DNA of 64,000 nt from an uncultured Anaeromusa sp. (lineage in GTDB: Bacteria > Bacillota > Negativicutes > Anaeromusales > Anaeromusaceae), in NCBI RefSeq assembly GCF_963676855.1, contig NZ_OY781460.1, positions 1,287,501-1,351,500 of the forward strand, in the 5' to 3' direction. Position 1 is the first letter of the stretch, and the number at the start of each line of letters is the position of its first letter. Under the pieces are notes generated by a model that did not search any database, had not been told where the DNA came from, and was given only the letters and a program-made list of their open reading frames with translations. Of this stretch, positions 1 to 8,688 are shown piece after piece. A program made the translations under genes and the position numbers.

Positions 1-517
1 TGCCGCGCTCTTCATCAGTGAAGCCCGCATTTCGTCGATTGCTTTTGGGATTTTTAAGGTCGATGTCCTGATGAGCGACGTTAATGTCGCCGCACAAAAT
101 GACAGCTTTTTCGGTATCCAGCTTTGCCAGGTAGCGGCGGAAATCGTTTTCCCACTGCATGCGGTAATCCAAACGTGCCAATTCTCGTTGAGAGTTGGGC
201 GTATAGACGTTAACCAGAAAAAAATCCGGATACTCCAGCGTAAGCAGACGTCCTTCCTGATCGTGTTCTTCCAGGTTCATGCCCAAGCGTACGGAAAGCG
301 GCGTATGACGAGTAAATACGGCTGTGCCGGAATAGCCTTTTTTGACGGCGCTGTTCCAGTATTGCTCGTACCCTGGAAAGTCCAATTCCGCTTGGTGCTG
401 CTGCATTTTTGTTTCTTGCACGCAGAAAAAGTCAGCATCGCTTTGCTGAAAAAAGTCATTAAAGCCTTTGCCTAGGCAAGCGCGAAGACCGTTAACATTC
501 CAAGAAATAAATTTCAT
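1..517 (-). CDS. xthA: Exodeoxyribonuclease III, 3' end outside window
   Basis: Reverse-strand translation from an ATG at 517 starts MKFISWNVNGLRA and runs open to the window edge, giving about 172 of the usual ~250-260 residues. ExoIII/AP-endonuclease landmarks are visible: the Asn in WNVNG near residue 7, the metal-binding Glu in VQETK (residue 35), the VNVYTPNS segment and the CGDINVAH block. The family cuts DNA at abasic sites and degrades 3' ends in base-excision repair. It lies 10 bp downstream of the OsmC gene on the same strand, so the two are probably co-transcribed. A 134-residue ORF on the opposite strand here is only its shadow. Confidence 0.95.
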   Translation of the reverse strand, partial: MKFISWNVNGLRACLGKGFNDFFQQSDADFFCVQETKMQQHQAELDFPGYEQYWNSAVKKGYSGTAVFTRHTPLSVRLGMNLEEHDQEGRLLTLEYPDFFLVNVYTPNSQRELARLDYRMQWENDFRRYLAKLDTEKAVILCGDINVAHQDIDLKNPKSNRRNAGFTDEERG

Positions 518-527
518 GGCAGGCTCC

Positions 528-941
528 TTAGGCTTCGGTATAAACGAAGGTGATGGATTTTTTAAGCTCCGGATGCAGGCTGTTAAATACCGGGCATTCT
601 TTGGCAGTTAGCTCTAGAATTTTGCGTTCTTTCGGGCTGTATTGATTATGGGGCAGTGTTATGGTGGTGATTAATTCTACCACGCGGCGAGGATTGGTTC
701 CCATCACCTTCGTGGTTTCGATTTGAGTGCCTTCCACGGTAAAACCGTGCGTTTGCGCGGCGATGCCCATAATGGTTAAAACGCAGCAGCCGTAAGCGGT
801 GGCTAAGAGATCGGTAGGCGAAAAAGCTTCGCCTTTGCCGTGGTTGTCCACGGGGGCGTCAGTGAGAATTTTTGTACCGGATTGGAGATGAATTGATTCA
901 GTGCGTAGTCCGCCGAGATAGGTTGTTTTTACAGTTGCCAT
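528..941 (-). CDS. OsmC family peroxiredoxin-like protein
   Basis: The 137-residue product has the OsmC/YhfA fold pattern: an early beta-rich half, then FSPTDLLATAYGCC with the first redox Cys at residues 52-53, and AKECPVFNSLHP with the second Cys near residue 116. Family members reduce organic hydroperoxides with a Cys pair in the cytoplasm. The start is set by GAGGAGG upstream of the ATG at 941. The gene is divergent from the old yellow enzyme gene and sits just upstream of xthA, a plausible oxidative/electrophile stress grouping. The substrate cannot be told from sequence. Confidence 0.92.
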   Translation of the reverse strand: MATVKTTYLGGLRTESIHLQSGTKILTDAPVDNHGKGEAFSPTDLLATAYGCCVLTIMGIAAQTHGFTVEGTQIETTKVMGTNPRRVVELITTITLPHNQYSPKERKILELTAKECPVFNSLHPELKKSITFVYTEA

Positions 942-981
942 AGGTGAAAAAGCCTCCTCAAAATAAAAGTCTTATAAAAAG

Positions 982-1010
982 AGGTATTCTATCTGCAATG
1001 GAGAATACCT
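982..1010. promoter_or_regulatory. 9-bp inverted repeat between divergent osmC-like and OYE genes
   Basis: AGGTATTCT at 982-990 and its exact complement AGAATACCT at 1002-1010 lie in the divergent intergenic region, 11 bp apart. Related sequence (GAGTATTCC) follows near 1029. It could bind a regulator shared by the two genes, but no regulator gene is adjacent. Confidence 0.4.
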
Positions 1011-1074
1011 GCAAGAAAGGAAAGAATGAGTATTCCTTAAGTATGAATATTGGACTCGTTGAGGAGGGAAAACT

Positions 1075-2088
1075 ATGTTGTTCACACCGTATGCCATTGC
1101 AAATCTGAAACTGAAAAACCGCATCGTTATGCCGCCTATGTGCATGTATAAAGCCGCAGCTGACGGCAAAGTAACTGATTGGCATCTCCTGCACTACGCC
1201 AGTCGAGCGGCGGGGCAAGTAGGGCTGATTATTGTGGAAGCCACGGCAGTGGAAGGCAGGGGACGCATTTCCGCGCAAGACTTGGGCCTGTGGGAAGATG
1301 GACAGGTTGAGGGGATGAAAAAGCTGGTGGCTGCCGTACACGCTCAAGGAGGAAAAATTGGCGTGCAGCTGGCTCATGCAGGCCGCAAAAGTACGGTGCC
1401 GGACAGCGTGCCGGTAGCACCGTCTACAGTAAAGTTTGACGAAAGCTGCCAATCTCCGCAAGCGTTGACACTGGGAGAGATCGATGAAATTATCGCCGCT
1501 TTTGGCGCAGCTGCACGCCGGGCGATTCAAGTAGGTTTTGATCTCATTGAAGTTCATGGGGCACATGGCTATTTGATCAATGAATTTTTGTCGCCGCTAA
1601 CCAATTTTCGGACCGATGCGTATGGTGGAAGCGTGCTTAAACGGGCCAAGCTTCTCCGAGAAGTGCTGACAGAAGTTCGACGGGCTGTACCGGAGCATTA
1701 TCCGGTAACTGTACGGGTTTCTGCTGAGGAATACCATCCATTAGGGAATAACGCTGTCGTGGTCGCGGATATGCTGAACTTGGTGAAAGATCTAGGTATA
1801 GATTTAGTGAATGTCAGTTCCGGCGGCGTGGTGCCTATTCAGCCAAGAGCGTATGCGTCGTACCAAATTCCCTTGGCGTTGACCATTAAAGAGCAGACTT
1901 CTTTGCCGATATTAGCCGGAGGCCTGGTGACACAGGCGGCGCAGGCCCAGCAAATTTTAAAAGCCGGAGCAGATTTGGTTTATCTGGGACGAGCGCTGTT
2001 ACGGCAGCCTTATTGGGCGCTCCAAGCAGCCCATGAACTGCAGCAAGAAATTGAATGGCCGGAACCCTATGTGAGAGGGAAATTCTAG
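1075..2088 (+). CDS. NADH:flavin oxidoreductase, old yellow enzyme family (YqjM/NamA-like)
   Basis: A full-length 337-residue FMN-dependent TIM-barrel ene-reductase. Visible features: the N-terminal MPPMCMY segment with the Cys near residue 26 typical of the YqjM subgroup, QLAHAGRKS, and the active-site stretch GAHGYLINEFLSPLTNFR. These enzymes use NAD(P)H to reduce activated C=C bonds of electrophiles, and some reduce nitro compounds. The start follows GAGGAGGG by 7 nt. It is transcribed away from the OsmC gene and ends at a bidirectional terminator. Confidence 0.95.
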   Translation: MLFTPYAIANLKLKNRIVMPPMCMYKAAADGKVTDWHLLHYASRAAGQVGLIIVEATAVEGRGRISAQDLGLWEDGQVEGMKKLVAAVHAQGGKIGVQLAHAGRKSTVPDSVPVAPSTVKFDESCQSPQALTLGEIDEIIAAFGAAARRAIQVGFDLIEVHGAHGYLINEFLSPLTNFRTDAYGGSVLKRAKLLREVLTEVRRAVPEHYPVTVRVSAEEYHPLGNNAVVVADMLNLVKDLGIDLVNVSSGGVVPIQPRAYASYQIPLALTIKEQTSLPILAGGLVTQAAQAQQILKAGADLVYLGRALLRQPYWALQAAHELQQEIEWPEPYVRGKF

Positions 2089-2101
2089 AAAATCGAGTAA
2101 T

Positions 2102-2135
2102 AAAAACGACCATGCTAATCAGCATGGTCGTTTTT
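2102..2135. terminator. Bidirectional intrinsic terminator
   Basis: Fifteen-base arms (AAAAACGACCATGCT / AGCATGGTCGTTTTT) with an AATC loop between two convergent genes. Both sides carry A or T runs. The right arm overlaps the last codons and stop of the M20 peptidase gene, so the two transcripts share one hairpin. Confidence 0.9.
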
Positions 2136-3255
2136 TGTTGATTATAACATCCCAGGCGCTCATAGCCATAGCTTTGGCGCCGACAAGGGCGCGCTTTTGC
2201 GCTTGAACGGAACCGGCGGCTTGGGCGAACGCGGTTGTATGGGCTGCCAAGCCGGTACCGATGGAAAGCTCCGGGTGCAGCGTCGGGGCGACATGGCTGA
2301 CATTGCCTACGTCCGTGGAGCCGCTAGCGTCGTCGTCCGGCAGATGCCGGACTGGCTCGCCTAGAAGGTGCAGGTTTTCTTCAAAATAAGCGGCAAGCGC
2401 AGCATCCTGCTTTAATTCTTTGAATAGCGGTTCATAGTGTTCCAGCGTTACCGTTGTGCCGGTGCCTGCGGCTATGCCGGTCGCCAAAGCGCGGACGGCG
2501 GGAAGTACCTGCTGTTCCAAATAGTCGCTGGTAAGCGAGCGAACAGTGCATTTCATCTCTGCCAAAGCGGGGACGATGTTGGGCGCGGTACCGCCAGCGG
2601 TTATAATGCCGGCGATGAGGGCCTGCTCGCCGAAACGCAGACGCAGCCCCTGCAGGCCTTGGTAAAAAAGTATCAGCGCATCCAGGGCGTTGATGCCGCG
2701 CTCGCTGCGGCTGGCTACGTGAGCCTCGCGGCCATGAAAGCGTACGCATAAGGGGTGGGACGCCAAAGAAGTTCCCCCTAAAGTCGTTTCATCGCTGGGG
2801 TGGACGATGAAAACGGCGTCAAAAGAATCAAAGACGCCAGCGTTGGTCAAGGTAATTTTACCGCCCAGGGTTTCTTCCGCCGGACAGCCGATGAAATAGG
2901 TTTGTGCTTTGTCTGCCGTCAGGGCGGCGAAGGCGGCAGCCGCGCCAAAACTCATCGAAGCGATCAGATTGTGTCCGCAAGCGTGCCCAAGACCAGGCAA
3001 CGCGTCGTATTCGGCTAAAAAAGCGATTTTAGGACCTCTATCACCGCGTTTAGCCAGAAACGCTGTTGGGAGATCGGTGACGCCTTGGGTTATGTGAAAC
3101 CCTTGCACGCGGCTGGCATCGCTCAAAAGCCGCGCTGCGTTGTATTCTTCACCGCTTAGTTCCGGCCGTGCGTGCAAAGCCAGGCTGAGACGGGTCATTT
3201 CCGATTCCAGAGCATCTACTTCTTGGCAAAGACGGTTTTTTTCAGCAGTAATCAT
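2119..3255 (-). CDS. M20 family amidohydrolase/peptidase
   Basis: The 378-residue protein carries M20 zinc-site motifs: HARPELS near the N-terminus, LAEYDALPGLGHACGHN with metal ligands, and a catalytic Glu in PAEETLGGK; HVASRSERGINALDA belongs to the dimerisation domain. The family includes AbgB-like and N-acyl-amino-acid hydrolases and removes amino acids or aryl groups from amide-linked substrates. It overlaps the LD-carboxypeptidase gene by 14 bp and is therefore translationally coupled to it. The context suggests it finishes cleavage of small peptides, possibly murein-derived; the exact substrate is unknown. Confidence 0.9.
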   Translation of the reverse strand: MITAEKNRLCQEVDALESEMTRLSLALHARPELSGEEYNAARLLSDASRVQGFHITQGVTDLPTAFLAKRGDRGPKIAFLAEYDALPGLGHACGHNLIASMSFGAAAAFAALTADKAQTYFIGCPAEETLGGKITLTNAGVFDSFDAVFIVHPSDETTLGGTSLASHPLCVRFHGREAHVASRSERGINALDALILFYQGLQGLRLRFGEQALIAGIITAGGTAPNIVPALAEMKCTVRSLTSDYLEQQVLPAVRALATGIAAGTGTTVTLEHYEPLFKELKQDAALAAYFEENLHLLGEPVRHLPDDDASGSTDVGNVSHVAPTLHPELSIGTGLAAHTTAFAQAAGSVQAQKRALVGAKAMAMSAWDVIINKKRPC

Positions 3256-4207
3256 TAGCAGGGGCCTCCTCTAAAGCGGCTTCTGTTAGGGCTAGGCTAG
3301 CTTGCGGCGAAATCGTAGCCTGGACGCCCAAGGGCAATGTAAGTTTGTCAGGAGTATGCCCAAAAGAAACGTCGCAGAGAACAGGCTTGCCTAAAGAACC
3401 AAGACGTTCGCGCAGCACATCGGCGGTGCGCTGACCGAGCGGGTCTTCTTCGCTGTCGCAGCCACTGCAGACGCCCATGACAATGGCCGCCGCGGCCTGC
3501 AGCTTACCGGCAAGGTGCAGCTGCGTCAGCAGCCGGTCCAGACGGTAGGGCGCCTCGCCCACTTCTTCGAGGCAAAGAATGCGTCCGGTAGTGTCTAGCT
3601 CATACGGTGTGCCTAAGGTCGCCGCGATGAGGCTGAGATTGCCGCCGCACAGAGGGCCGGACGCTGCTCCAGGAACCAGAAAAAAAGGAACCGCCCCAGC
3701 AGGAGGCGCTGGTAGCTCTCCTAGCGGTTTGGTACTGGTGAGCGCTCGAAGCGAGTGCTCGCAGGTAAAAGCAGATCGTGGCTCTCGGCCAAAATCCGAA
3801 GCCGCCATCGGGCCGTGAAAGCTCACCAAGCCGCATTGCTGCTGCAAAAAGGTGTGCAGGGCGGTGATGTCGCTATAGCCCATAAACACCTTGGGATGGC
3901 GTTTGATCAGCTCGAAATCCAATTGCGGTAAAAGACGCATACTGCCGTAGCCGCCGCGTATGCAGAGAATGCCTGCAATGCTAGGATCGGCAAAAAAAGT
4001 ATGCAAATCGTCAATACGCAAGGCATCGGTACCGGCACAGATGCCCTCAGTATAAGCGGCGCTCTTGCCCAAACGGACCTGGAAACCCTGCGCTTGCAGC
4101 CAGTGTACACCTGCCTCTAATTCCTCTGCTTTTCCGGGACTGGCCGGCGCTAAAAGCCCAAGCGTATCACCTGGGCGCAACGGTTTTGGTTTGATTAGTG
4201 ATTTCAT
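3242..4207 (-). CDS. LD-carboxypeptidase (peptidase S66 family)
   Basis: The 321-residue protein shows the S66 catalytic set: nucleophile Ser in IRGGYGSMRLLP, Glu in CLEEVGEAPYRLDR, and His in SFGHTPDKLTLPLG. Family members (LdcA, MccF, YkfA) cut L,D-bonds, releasing the terminal D-Ala from murein tetrapeptides, in the cytoplasm; no signal peptide is seen. The start has GAAAGG 9 nt upstream. It forms an overlapping pair with the M20 peptidase and follows, on the same strand, the peptide transporter genes, as in Bacillus dpp-ykf clusters, supporting murein peptide recycling. Confidence 0.93.
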   Translation of the reverse strand: MKSLIKPKPLRPGDTLGLLAPASPGKAEELEAGVHWLQAQGFQVRLGKSAAYTEGICAGTDALRIDDLHTFFADPSIAGILCIRGGYGSMRLLPQLDFELIKRHPKVFMGYSDITALHTFLQQQCGLVSFHGPMAASDFGREPRSAFTCEHSLRALTSTKPLGELPAPPAGAVPFFLVPGAASGPLCGGNLSLIAATLGTPYELDTTGRILCLEEVGEAPYRLDRLLTQLHLAGKLQAAAAIVMGVCSGCDSEEDPLGQRTADVLRERLGSLGKPVLCDVSFGHTPDKLTLPLGVQATISPQASLALTEAALEEAPANDYC

Positions 4208-4291
4208 CGTTTTAAACCTTTCTATAGGTAAATGGTTATGGAAGATGGGGGATGATTTACACTATTCTAATTTGTGCCCCCAAGAAAGACG

Positions 4292-4490
4292 ATGATTTAA
4301 TGAGTGTTTCGCTCAAATGAAACGGTGCCGGATGCGCCTAAGGTCGGTTGGGCTAGGATTGCATGACAACCGACTTTCTTAATTCGGCAGGCGAGGAAGA
4401 AAACACAGGCATAGCGGCGCTCTGCCGAGGATTTCTGACGATGTATGACGGAAAAAAGAGCATTTTAGCGTGAGCTACGAATAAATTAGC
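4292..4490 (-). repeat. Dispersed structured repeat, copy A
   Basis: Read in the direction of the flanking genes (minus), this copy has the core GTCAGAAATCCTCGGCAG (4423-4440) followed by a small hairpin (GGCAGAGC-GCC-GCTATGCC) and TTTTCTTCCTCGCC. Outer arms near 4292-4320 and 4455-4490 are partly complementary. The arm at the right overlaps the stop codon of the binding-protein gene. Same family as the copies at 33.6, 47.5 and 51.4 kb. It fills most of the 278-bp gap between the two genes. Confidence 0.7.
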
Positions 4491-6078
4491 GGTTTTCTAA
4501 GTAAGCATTTTTAAAATCCGCTAGGCCCAGTACCGACCAGGCGACGCCTTGCAGGCGGGGGCTGGCTACATAGGGCTGTGTCGTGTAGTAAATAGGCAGG
4601 ATGACAGCGTCGTCAAGGAGGATCTGCTCCGCTTCATGCATGGCCGTCATGCGGCGCGCCGGGTCAAGGGAGCTTTGCGCTTCTTCGATTAAGGCGTTAT
4701 AGCGGGGGCTTTGGTACTTGGCGTCGTTTGTGGCGTCCTTGAAAACATCTAAAAAGGTCATGGGATCGGCGTAGTCGCCAATCCAAGAAGCGCGGGCGAT
4801 TTGGAACTCGCCGCGCGTGCGGGACGCCAGAAAGACTTTTGATTCCTGATTGGTCAAGGTGACGGCGATACCCAAGCTTTGCTTCCACATCTCTTGAGCG
4901 GCTTCGGCAATCGCCTTATGCATTTCACCGGTATTGAAAAGCAATGTGATCGGTGGCAGCGTGTCTCCGTAGCCTGCTTTTTGCAGCGCTTCTTTTGCGG
5001 CGGCTGCGTCTTCGCGGCTTAGGTCGCCGCCTTCTTGACGAAAATCAAGGCCTGTAGCCGGATTGGTGAGGCCCGGAGGTACCCAGGCGTAGGCTGGAAG
5101 CTTGCCTCCTTTGACTACGTGGGTAATCAGAGCTTGCCGTTGAAAGGACAGCGCGAAGGCGCGGCGCACTTCCAGGCGGTCAAAAGGCGGCGCTTGGGTG
5201 TTAAACACGTAATAATAGAGGCCCAGGTAGGGAGCGATGCGCAGGAGTCCTTCTTTTTGCAGGCGGTCATGCTCTACCACCGGCGGCTCGACCATCATAT
5301 CCGCTTGGCCGGTTTCCACCAGTGTCAGCCGGGTGGCTTGGGCGTCCACGATAGGCCAGTACATGCTATCCAGGCGGATGGAGGCGGCATCCCGGTAGTA
5401 GGAGTTTTTGACGAAGGATAAGCTGCCGTGGTGCACCCAGCCAGTCAGGCGAAAAGGGCCGTTGCCGATAAGCGTTTCCGCTTGGGACGACCAGCTTTCC
5501 GGCGCCTTTTCAATACTGGCGCGGTGAACGGGATAAAAAGCGTGGAACGAAGCCAAGCTGAGAAAATAAGCCGTAGGCTTTTCCAACGTGACTTCCAGCG
5601 TGCGCTCATCCAAAGCGCGGACGCCGACTTCTTCAGGGGACGCCTCTTTTTCATTGAAGGCTTGTCCGTTTTTCAGCGCGTATAGCATATAGGAATTTTC
5701 CGAAGCTGTTTCCGGGTCTAAAGCGCGTCGCCAAGAATAGACGAAATCGTGAGCGGTGAGCGCTTCGCCGTTGGACCAACGTGCGTCTGGACGCAGATGA
5801 AAGGTGTAACGCAGGCCGTCGGCGGAAATTTCCCACTGCGTCGCTACGCCAGGCAGGGGCCGGTCTTTGGCATCCAGACGGGTCAATCCCTCAAAAAGCT
5901 GCAGCTCGGCCAAGGATTCCGGGATAGCTGTGGATTTGGCCGGATCTAAGGTGGCAGGCTCGGCTTCCAATACATAACGCAGAGTATTTTCCGTTTGCTG
6001 TGGCTGACGACTGCAGCCGGATGCGGTTAGGACGATTAGCAGCAGAAGAATAGCAAAGTGGCGCAAGGAAATACGCAT
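4486..6078 (-). CDS. Oligopeptide/dipeptide ABC transporter substrate-binding lipoprotein
   Basis: A 530-residue SBP_bac_5 (OppA/DppA) protein. The N-terminus is a lipoprotein signal: a hydrophobic stretch ending in TASGC with the modified Cys near residue 22. The mature part starts LRYVLEAEPATLDPAKS, typical of family 5 binding proteins, and includes the RPDARWSNGEALTAHDFVYS block. It captures peptides outside the membrane for the DppB/DppC permeases. Its ATG overlaps the preceding stop (TAATG) and has GGAGG upstream. It is the last transporter gene of the operon. Given the neighbours, the ligand may be murein peptides, an inference only. Confidence 0.94.
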   Translation of the reverse strand: MRISLRHFAILLLLIVLTASGCSRQPQQTENTLRYVLEAEPATLDPAKSTAIPESLAELQLFEGLTRLDAKDRPLPGVATQWEISADGLRYTFHLRPDARWSNGEALTAHDFVYSWRRALDPETASENSYMLYALKNGQAFNEKEASPEEVGVRALDERTLEVTLEKPTAYFLSLASFHAFYPVHRASIEKAPESWSSQAETLIGNGPFRLTGWVHHGSLSFVKNSYYRDAASIRLDSMYWPIVDAQATRLTLVETGQADMMVEPPVVEHDRLQKEGLLRIAPYLGLYYYVFNTQAPPFDRLEVRRAFALSFQRQALITHVVKGGKLPAYAWVPPGLTNPATGLDFRQEGGDLSREDAAAAKEALQKAGYGDTLPPITLLFNTGEMHKAIAEAAQEMWKQSLGIAVTLTNQESKVFLASRTRGEFQIARASWIGDYADPMTFLDVFKDATNDAKYQSPRYNALIEEAQSSLDPARRMTAMHEAEQILLDDAVILPIYYTTQPYVASPRLQGVAWSVLGLADFKNAYLENR

Positions 6079-6866
6079 TAGTCATCCTCCTGCAGCAGGG
6101 CGTCGTAGACAGCGCGGCCCATATGGGCAATAAGCTGTAGCCCGTGGGCGTTGTTTTGCAGGCCATCGGCGAAAATGCAGACGATATATGGACCTGTAGG
6201 CAGGTATAAAATGCCGCCGTCATGCTCAACGCCGTCCAAGGTGCCGGTTTTATGGGCTAACGAAAGGCTCTCCGGCAGATAGAAGGGGATTTTATCGCGA
6301 ACTTGCTGGCTTTTAAGAATATTTAAAGCCAGTGCGGCGTACGAAGGCGGCAACTCTTGGCCGTCTAGGAGAAGCTGATACAACTTGGCCATGTTGGCGA
6401 CGCTGGTTTCATTTTGAAGTCCTGCTGCGGCAGCGGCAAAATCCATCATGCGGCGCTGCAGGCGGGTATGGGCAAGACCCAGGTCACTCATCGTTTGGTT
6501 TACCGCCGTCATGCCTATTCGTTCAATGAGGGTATTCGTGGCGGTGTTGTCGCTGAGGGAGATCATCAAAACGCACAAATCGCGGATGTTCAGCTGCAAA
6601 GACGGGTTCAGCTCTTTTAAAATGCCGGCGCCGCCGACACGGCAGGAAACGGAAGGAACCAGCGTTTCTTGCAGACACAATGTTCCTGTAGCCGCTTGGC
6701 GCAGAATCTCAAATAGGATGGGGACTTTGATCATGCTGGCCGAAGGATAGATGATATCCGGTCGAACTGAATATAATTCATTCCCGGAGCCGTCGGTAAC
6801 GATGGCGCTCCAGCGGCAAGGACAGCTTGCGGCAAGTTGTTCTAATTTTGTATGTAAGTGCTTCAT
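6078..6866 (-). CDS. Serine hydrolase, class A beta-lactamase fold
   Basis: A 262-residue protein with all three penicillin-recognising motifs: S-M-I-K at residues 44-47 (nucleophile Ser44), S-D-N at 105-107 and K-T-G at 206-208. No signal peptide is visible at the N-terminus (MKHLHTKLEQ), and AGGAGG 6 nt upstream supports this start. Without export it is unlikely to protect against beta-lactams; a D,D- or D-amino-acid peptidase/amidase acting on imported peptides is a better guess. It lies between dppC and the binding-protein gene in one operon. A missed upstream signal sequence is unlikely because dppC ends only 11 bp before the start. Confidence 0.85.
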   Translation of the reverse strand: MKHLHTKLEQLAASCPCRWSAIVTDGSGNELYSVRPDIIYPSASMIKVPILFEILRQAATGTLCLQETLVPSVSCRVGGAGILKELNPSLQLNIRDLCVLMISLSDNTATNTLIERIGMTAVNQTMSDLGLAHTRLQRRMMDFAAAAAGLQNETSVANMAKLYQLLLDGQELPPSYAALALNILKSQQVRDKIPFYLPESLSLAHKTGTLDGVEHDGGILYLPTGPYIVCIFADGLQNNAHGLQLIAHMGRAVYDALLQEDD

Positions 6867-6877
6867 AAAAAAGCCTC

Positions 6878-7747
6878 CTAACGTTTGCTGTGGGGATCCA
6901 AGGCGTCTCGCAACCCGTCGCCGAGAAAGTTGAAGGCCAGCATGGTAAGGCTGATGGCCAGCGATGGAAAGAGAAGTTGGTAAGGATAGGAACGGACACT
7001 TGTCAGCCCCTCAGACGCCAAGACGCCCCAACTAGCCATGGGAGCGGCAACGCCCAAGCCGATGAAGCTTAAAAAGGCTTCGGCAAAAATTGCTTCCGGG
7101 ATGCCTAGCGTCATCGTTACCAGGATGGGGCCGCTGCAGTTGGGCAGCAGATGACGGAAAAGAATGCGCCAGGGACTTAGTCCCAAGGAGCGGGCGGCCA
7201 AGACGAATTCCCGTTCTTTTAAAGTCAGAATCTGGCTGCGGACAATGCGTGCCATGCCCAGCCAGTAGGCAATGCCTAACGCCAGAAACAGATTGGTCAA
7301 TCCCGGCTTTAATAGAACCATCAGCAAAATTACGTAGAGCAGCATCGGGATGCCGTAAAGAATGTCCACTAAATGCATCATAATGCGGTCGGTGCGTCCA
7401 CCGAAGAAACCAGCGATGCCGCCGTAGGTAACACCAATCAAAAGGTTAATGACGCTGGCAGCGACGCCGATGGCTAAGGAAATGCGAGCGCCGTAAAGAA
7501 CACGGATAAAGAGATCTCTTCCTAGTGAGTCGGTACCGAACCAATGCGCGGCACTGGGGCCGGCGTTGGCTTCCCAGAGGTTTTGATCCGCATAGGAAAG
7601 AGAGGAAAGCATAGGGAAAAACAAGCAAATTAAAAAGAGAGCGCCAAGAAAATATAGTCCAGCCATAGCTGCCTTGTGGCGTTGGAGACGCTGCCAAGGT
7701 GAAACTGGCGGCGGTAAAAGATTTTGGGTGCATTCGGGCTGGTTCAT
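6878..7747 (-). CDS. dppC: Peptide ABC transporter permease DppC/OppC
   Basis: A 289-residue integral membrane protein with the N-terminal extension and first transmembrane helix typical of DppC, a periplasmic-loop motif HWFGTDSLGRDLFIRVLYG, and the EAA coupling loop around GIPEAIFAEAFLSFIGLG. It forms the membrane channel with DppB. The start overlaps the dppB stop (TGATG) and has AGGTGG upstream. No ATP-binding DppD/DppF gene is in the cluster, so the ATPases must come from another locus or be shared. Confidence 0.95.
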   Translation of the reverse strand: MNQPECTQNLLPPPVSPWQRLQRHKAAMAGLYFLGALFLICLFFPMLSSLSYADQNLWEANAGPSAAHWFGTDSLGRDLFIRVLYGARISLAIGVAASVINLLIGVTYGGIAGFFGGRTDRIMMHLVDILYGIPMLLYVILLMVLLKPGLTNLFLALGIAYWLGMARIVRSQILTLKEREFVLAARSLGLSPWRILFRHLLPNCSGPILVTMTLGIPEAIFAEAFLSFIGLGVAAPMASWGVLASEGLTSVRSYPYQLLFPSLAISLTMLAFNFLGDGLRDALDPHSKR

Positions 7748-8679
7748 CAGTTACCACCTTTCTCAAAGCGCTTAATTCGAGGATCCAGCAACGGATATAA
7801 AAGATCGACTACTAGATTAAAAGCAATGACAAGGACGCTGTAAAATACGGTTACCCCGAGAATGACCGTATAATCGCGGTTATAAATGCTGGTGATAAAA
7901 TGACGGCCTAAGCCGGGCAGGGCGAAGATGGTTTCCACCACAAAACTGCCCGTAAGAATGGAAGCCGCCATAGGTCCGAGGTAGGTCACTACCGGTAAGA
8001 GGGCGTTTTTTAAAGCGTGCCGGTAAACGGTGCCCCAAAGGCTCAATCCCTTAGCGCGGGCCGTACGGATGTAGTCCTGAGACAGCACCTCCAGCATGGA
8101 ACTGCGTGTCAGGCGGGCGATGAACGCCAATGGATAAGCGGCTAACGAAAGCGCCGGCAAAATGAGCGAGGCAGGACTTTCCCAGAGCGCAGCCGGCAGC
8201 CAGCCCAACTGTACCGCGAAAACCTGCACAAGCAAGGTGGCCAGCACAAAGGAGGGGACAGACATGCCGATAATCGCGACGGCCATCGCCCCGTGATCCT
8301 GCCAGTGGTTTTTGCGCAAAGCTCCCAGGCAGCCCAAGGGAATTCCCGCACCCAAAGCCAGCACCAGCGCGCTAGCGCCGAGCTGCAAAGACACCGGAAA
8401 GCTTTCGGCAATAATCTGGTTGACGCTGCGTCCTTCGTATTTAAAGGAAGGCCCTAAGTCCAGCTGCGCCAAATTCAGCAGGTAATCAGCATACTGTTTC
8501 CACAAAGGGTCTTGCAGATGGTAGTGCGCCTCCAAGTGCGCCAAAACCACCGGCGGCAGATTCTTTTCCCCGGTGAACGGCCCGCCCGGAATGGCGTGCA
8601 TCAGAAAAAATGTAAAAGTCACAATAGCCAGCAGCACTAAGCACGACCCCGCGCAGCGCTGCAATACGTCACGTAGCAA
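7747..8679 (-). CDS. dppB: Peptide ABC transporter permease DppB/OppB
   Basis: A 310-residue DppB-type permease: one N-terminal helix, a periplasmic domain (HYHLQDPLWKQYADYL), five further helices and the C-terminal signature around LVVDLLYPLLDPRI. Translation starts at TTG (8679), chosen because AGGAGGT lies 7 nt upstream. It is the first gene of the operon dppB-dppC-serine hydrolase-binding protein. The leader contains nested inverted repeats that can pair with the ribosome-binding site. Confidence 0.94.
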   Translation of the reverse strand: MLRDVLQRCAGSCLVLLAIVTFTFFLMHAIPGGPFTGEKNLPPVVLAHLEAHYHLQDPLWKQYADYLLNLAQLDLGPSFKYEGRSVNQIIAESFPVSLQLGASALVLALGAGIPLGCLGALRKNHWQDHGAMAVAIIGMSVPSFVLATLLVQVFAVQLGWLPAALWESPASLILPALSLAAYPLAFIARLTRSSMLEVLSQDYIRTARAKGLSLWGTVYRHALKNALLPVVTYLGPMAASILTGSFVVETIFALPGLGRHFITSIYNRDYTVILGVTVFYSVLVIAFNLVVDLLYPLLDPRIKRFEKGGN

Positions 8680-8688
8680 TAGGTAAAC

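Noticed and set aside
71-475. 134-residue ORF on the plus strand
   Set aside because: It is antisense to the clear xthA coding sequence on the minus strand, which runs open to the window edge and shows ExoIII motifs.
958-1566. 202-residue ORF on the minus strand over the OYE gene
   Set aside because: Low-complexity shadow of the old yellow enzyme frame; no ribosome-binding site and no recognisable motif.
6078-6866. Antibiotic-resistance beta-lactamase
   Set aside because: All class A motifs are present, but there is no signal peptide and the gene is embedded in a peptide-transport operon; a peptidase-type role fits better.
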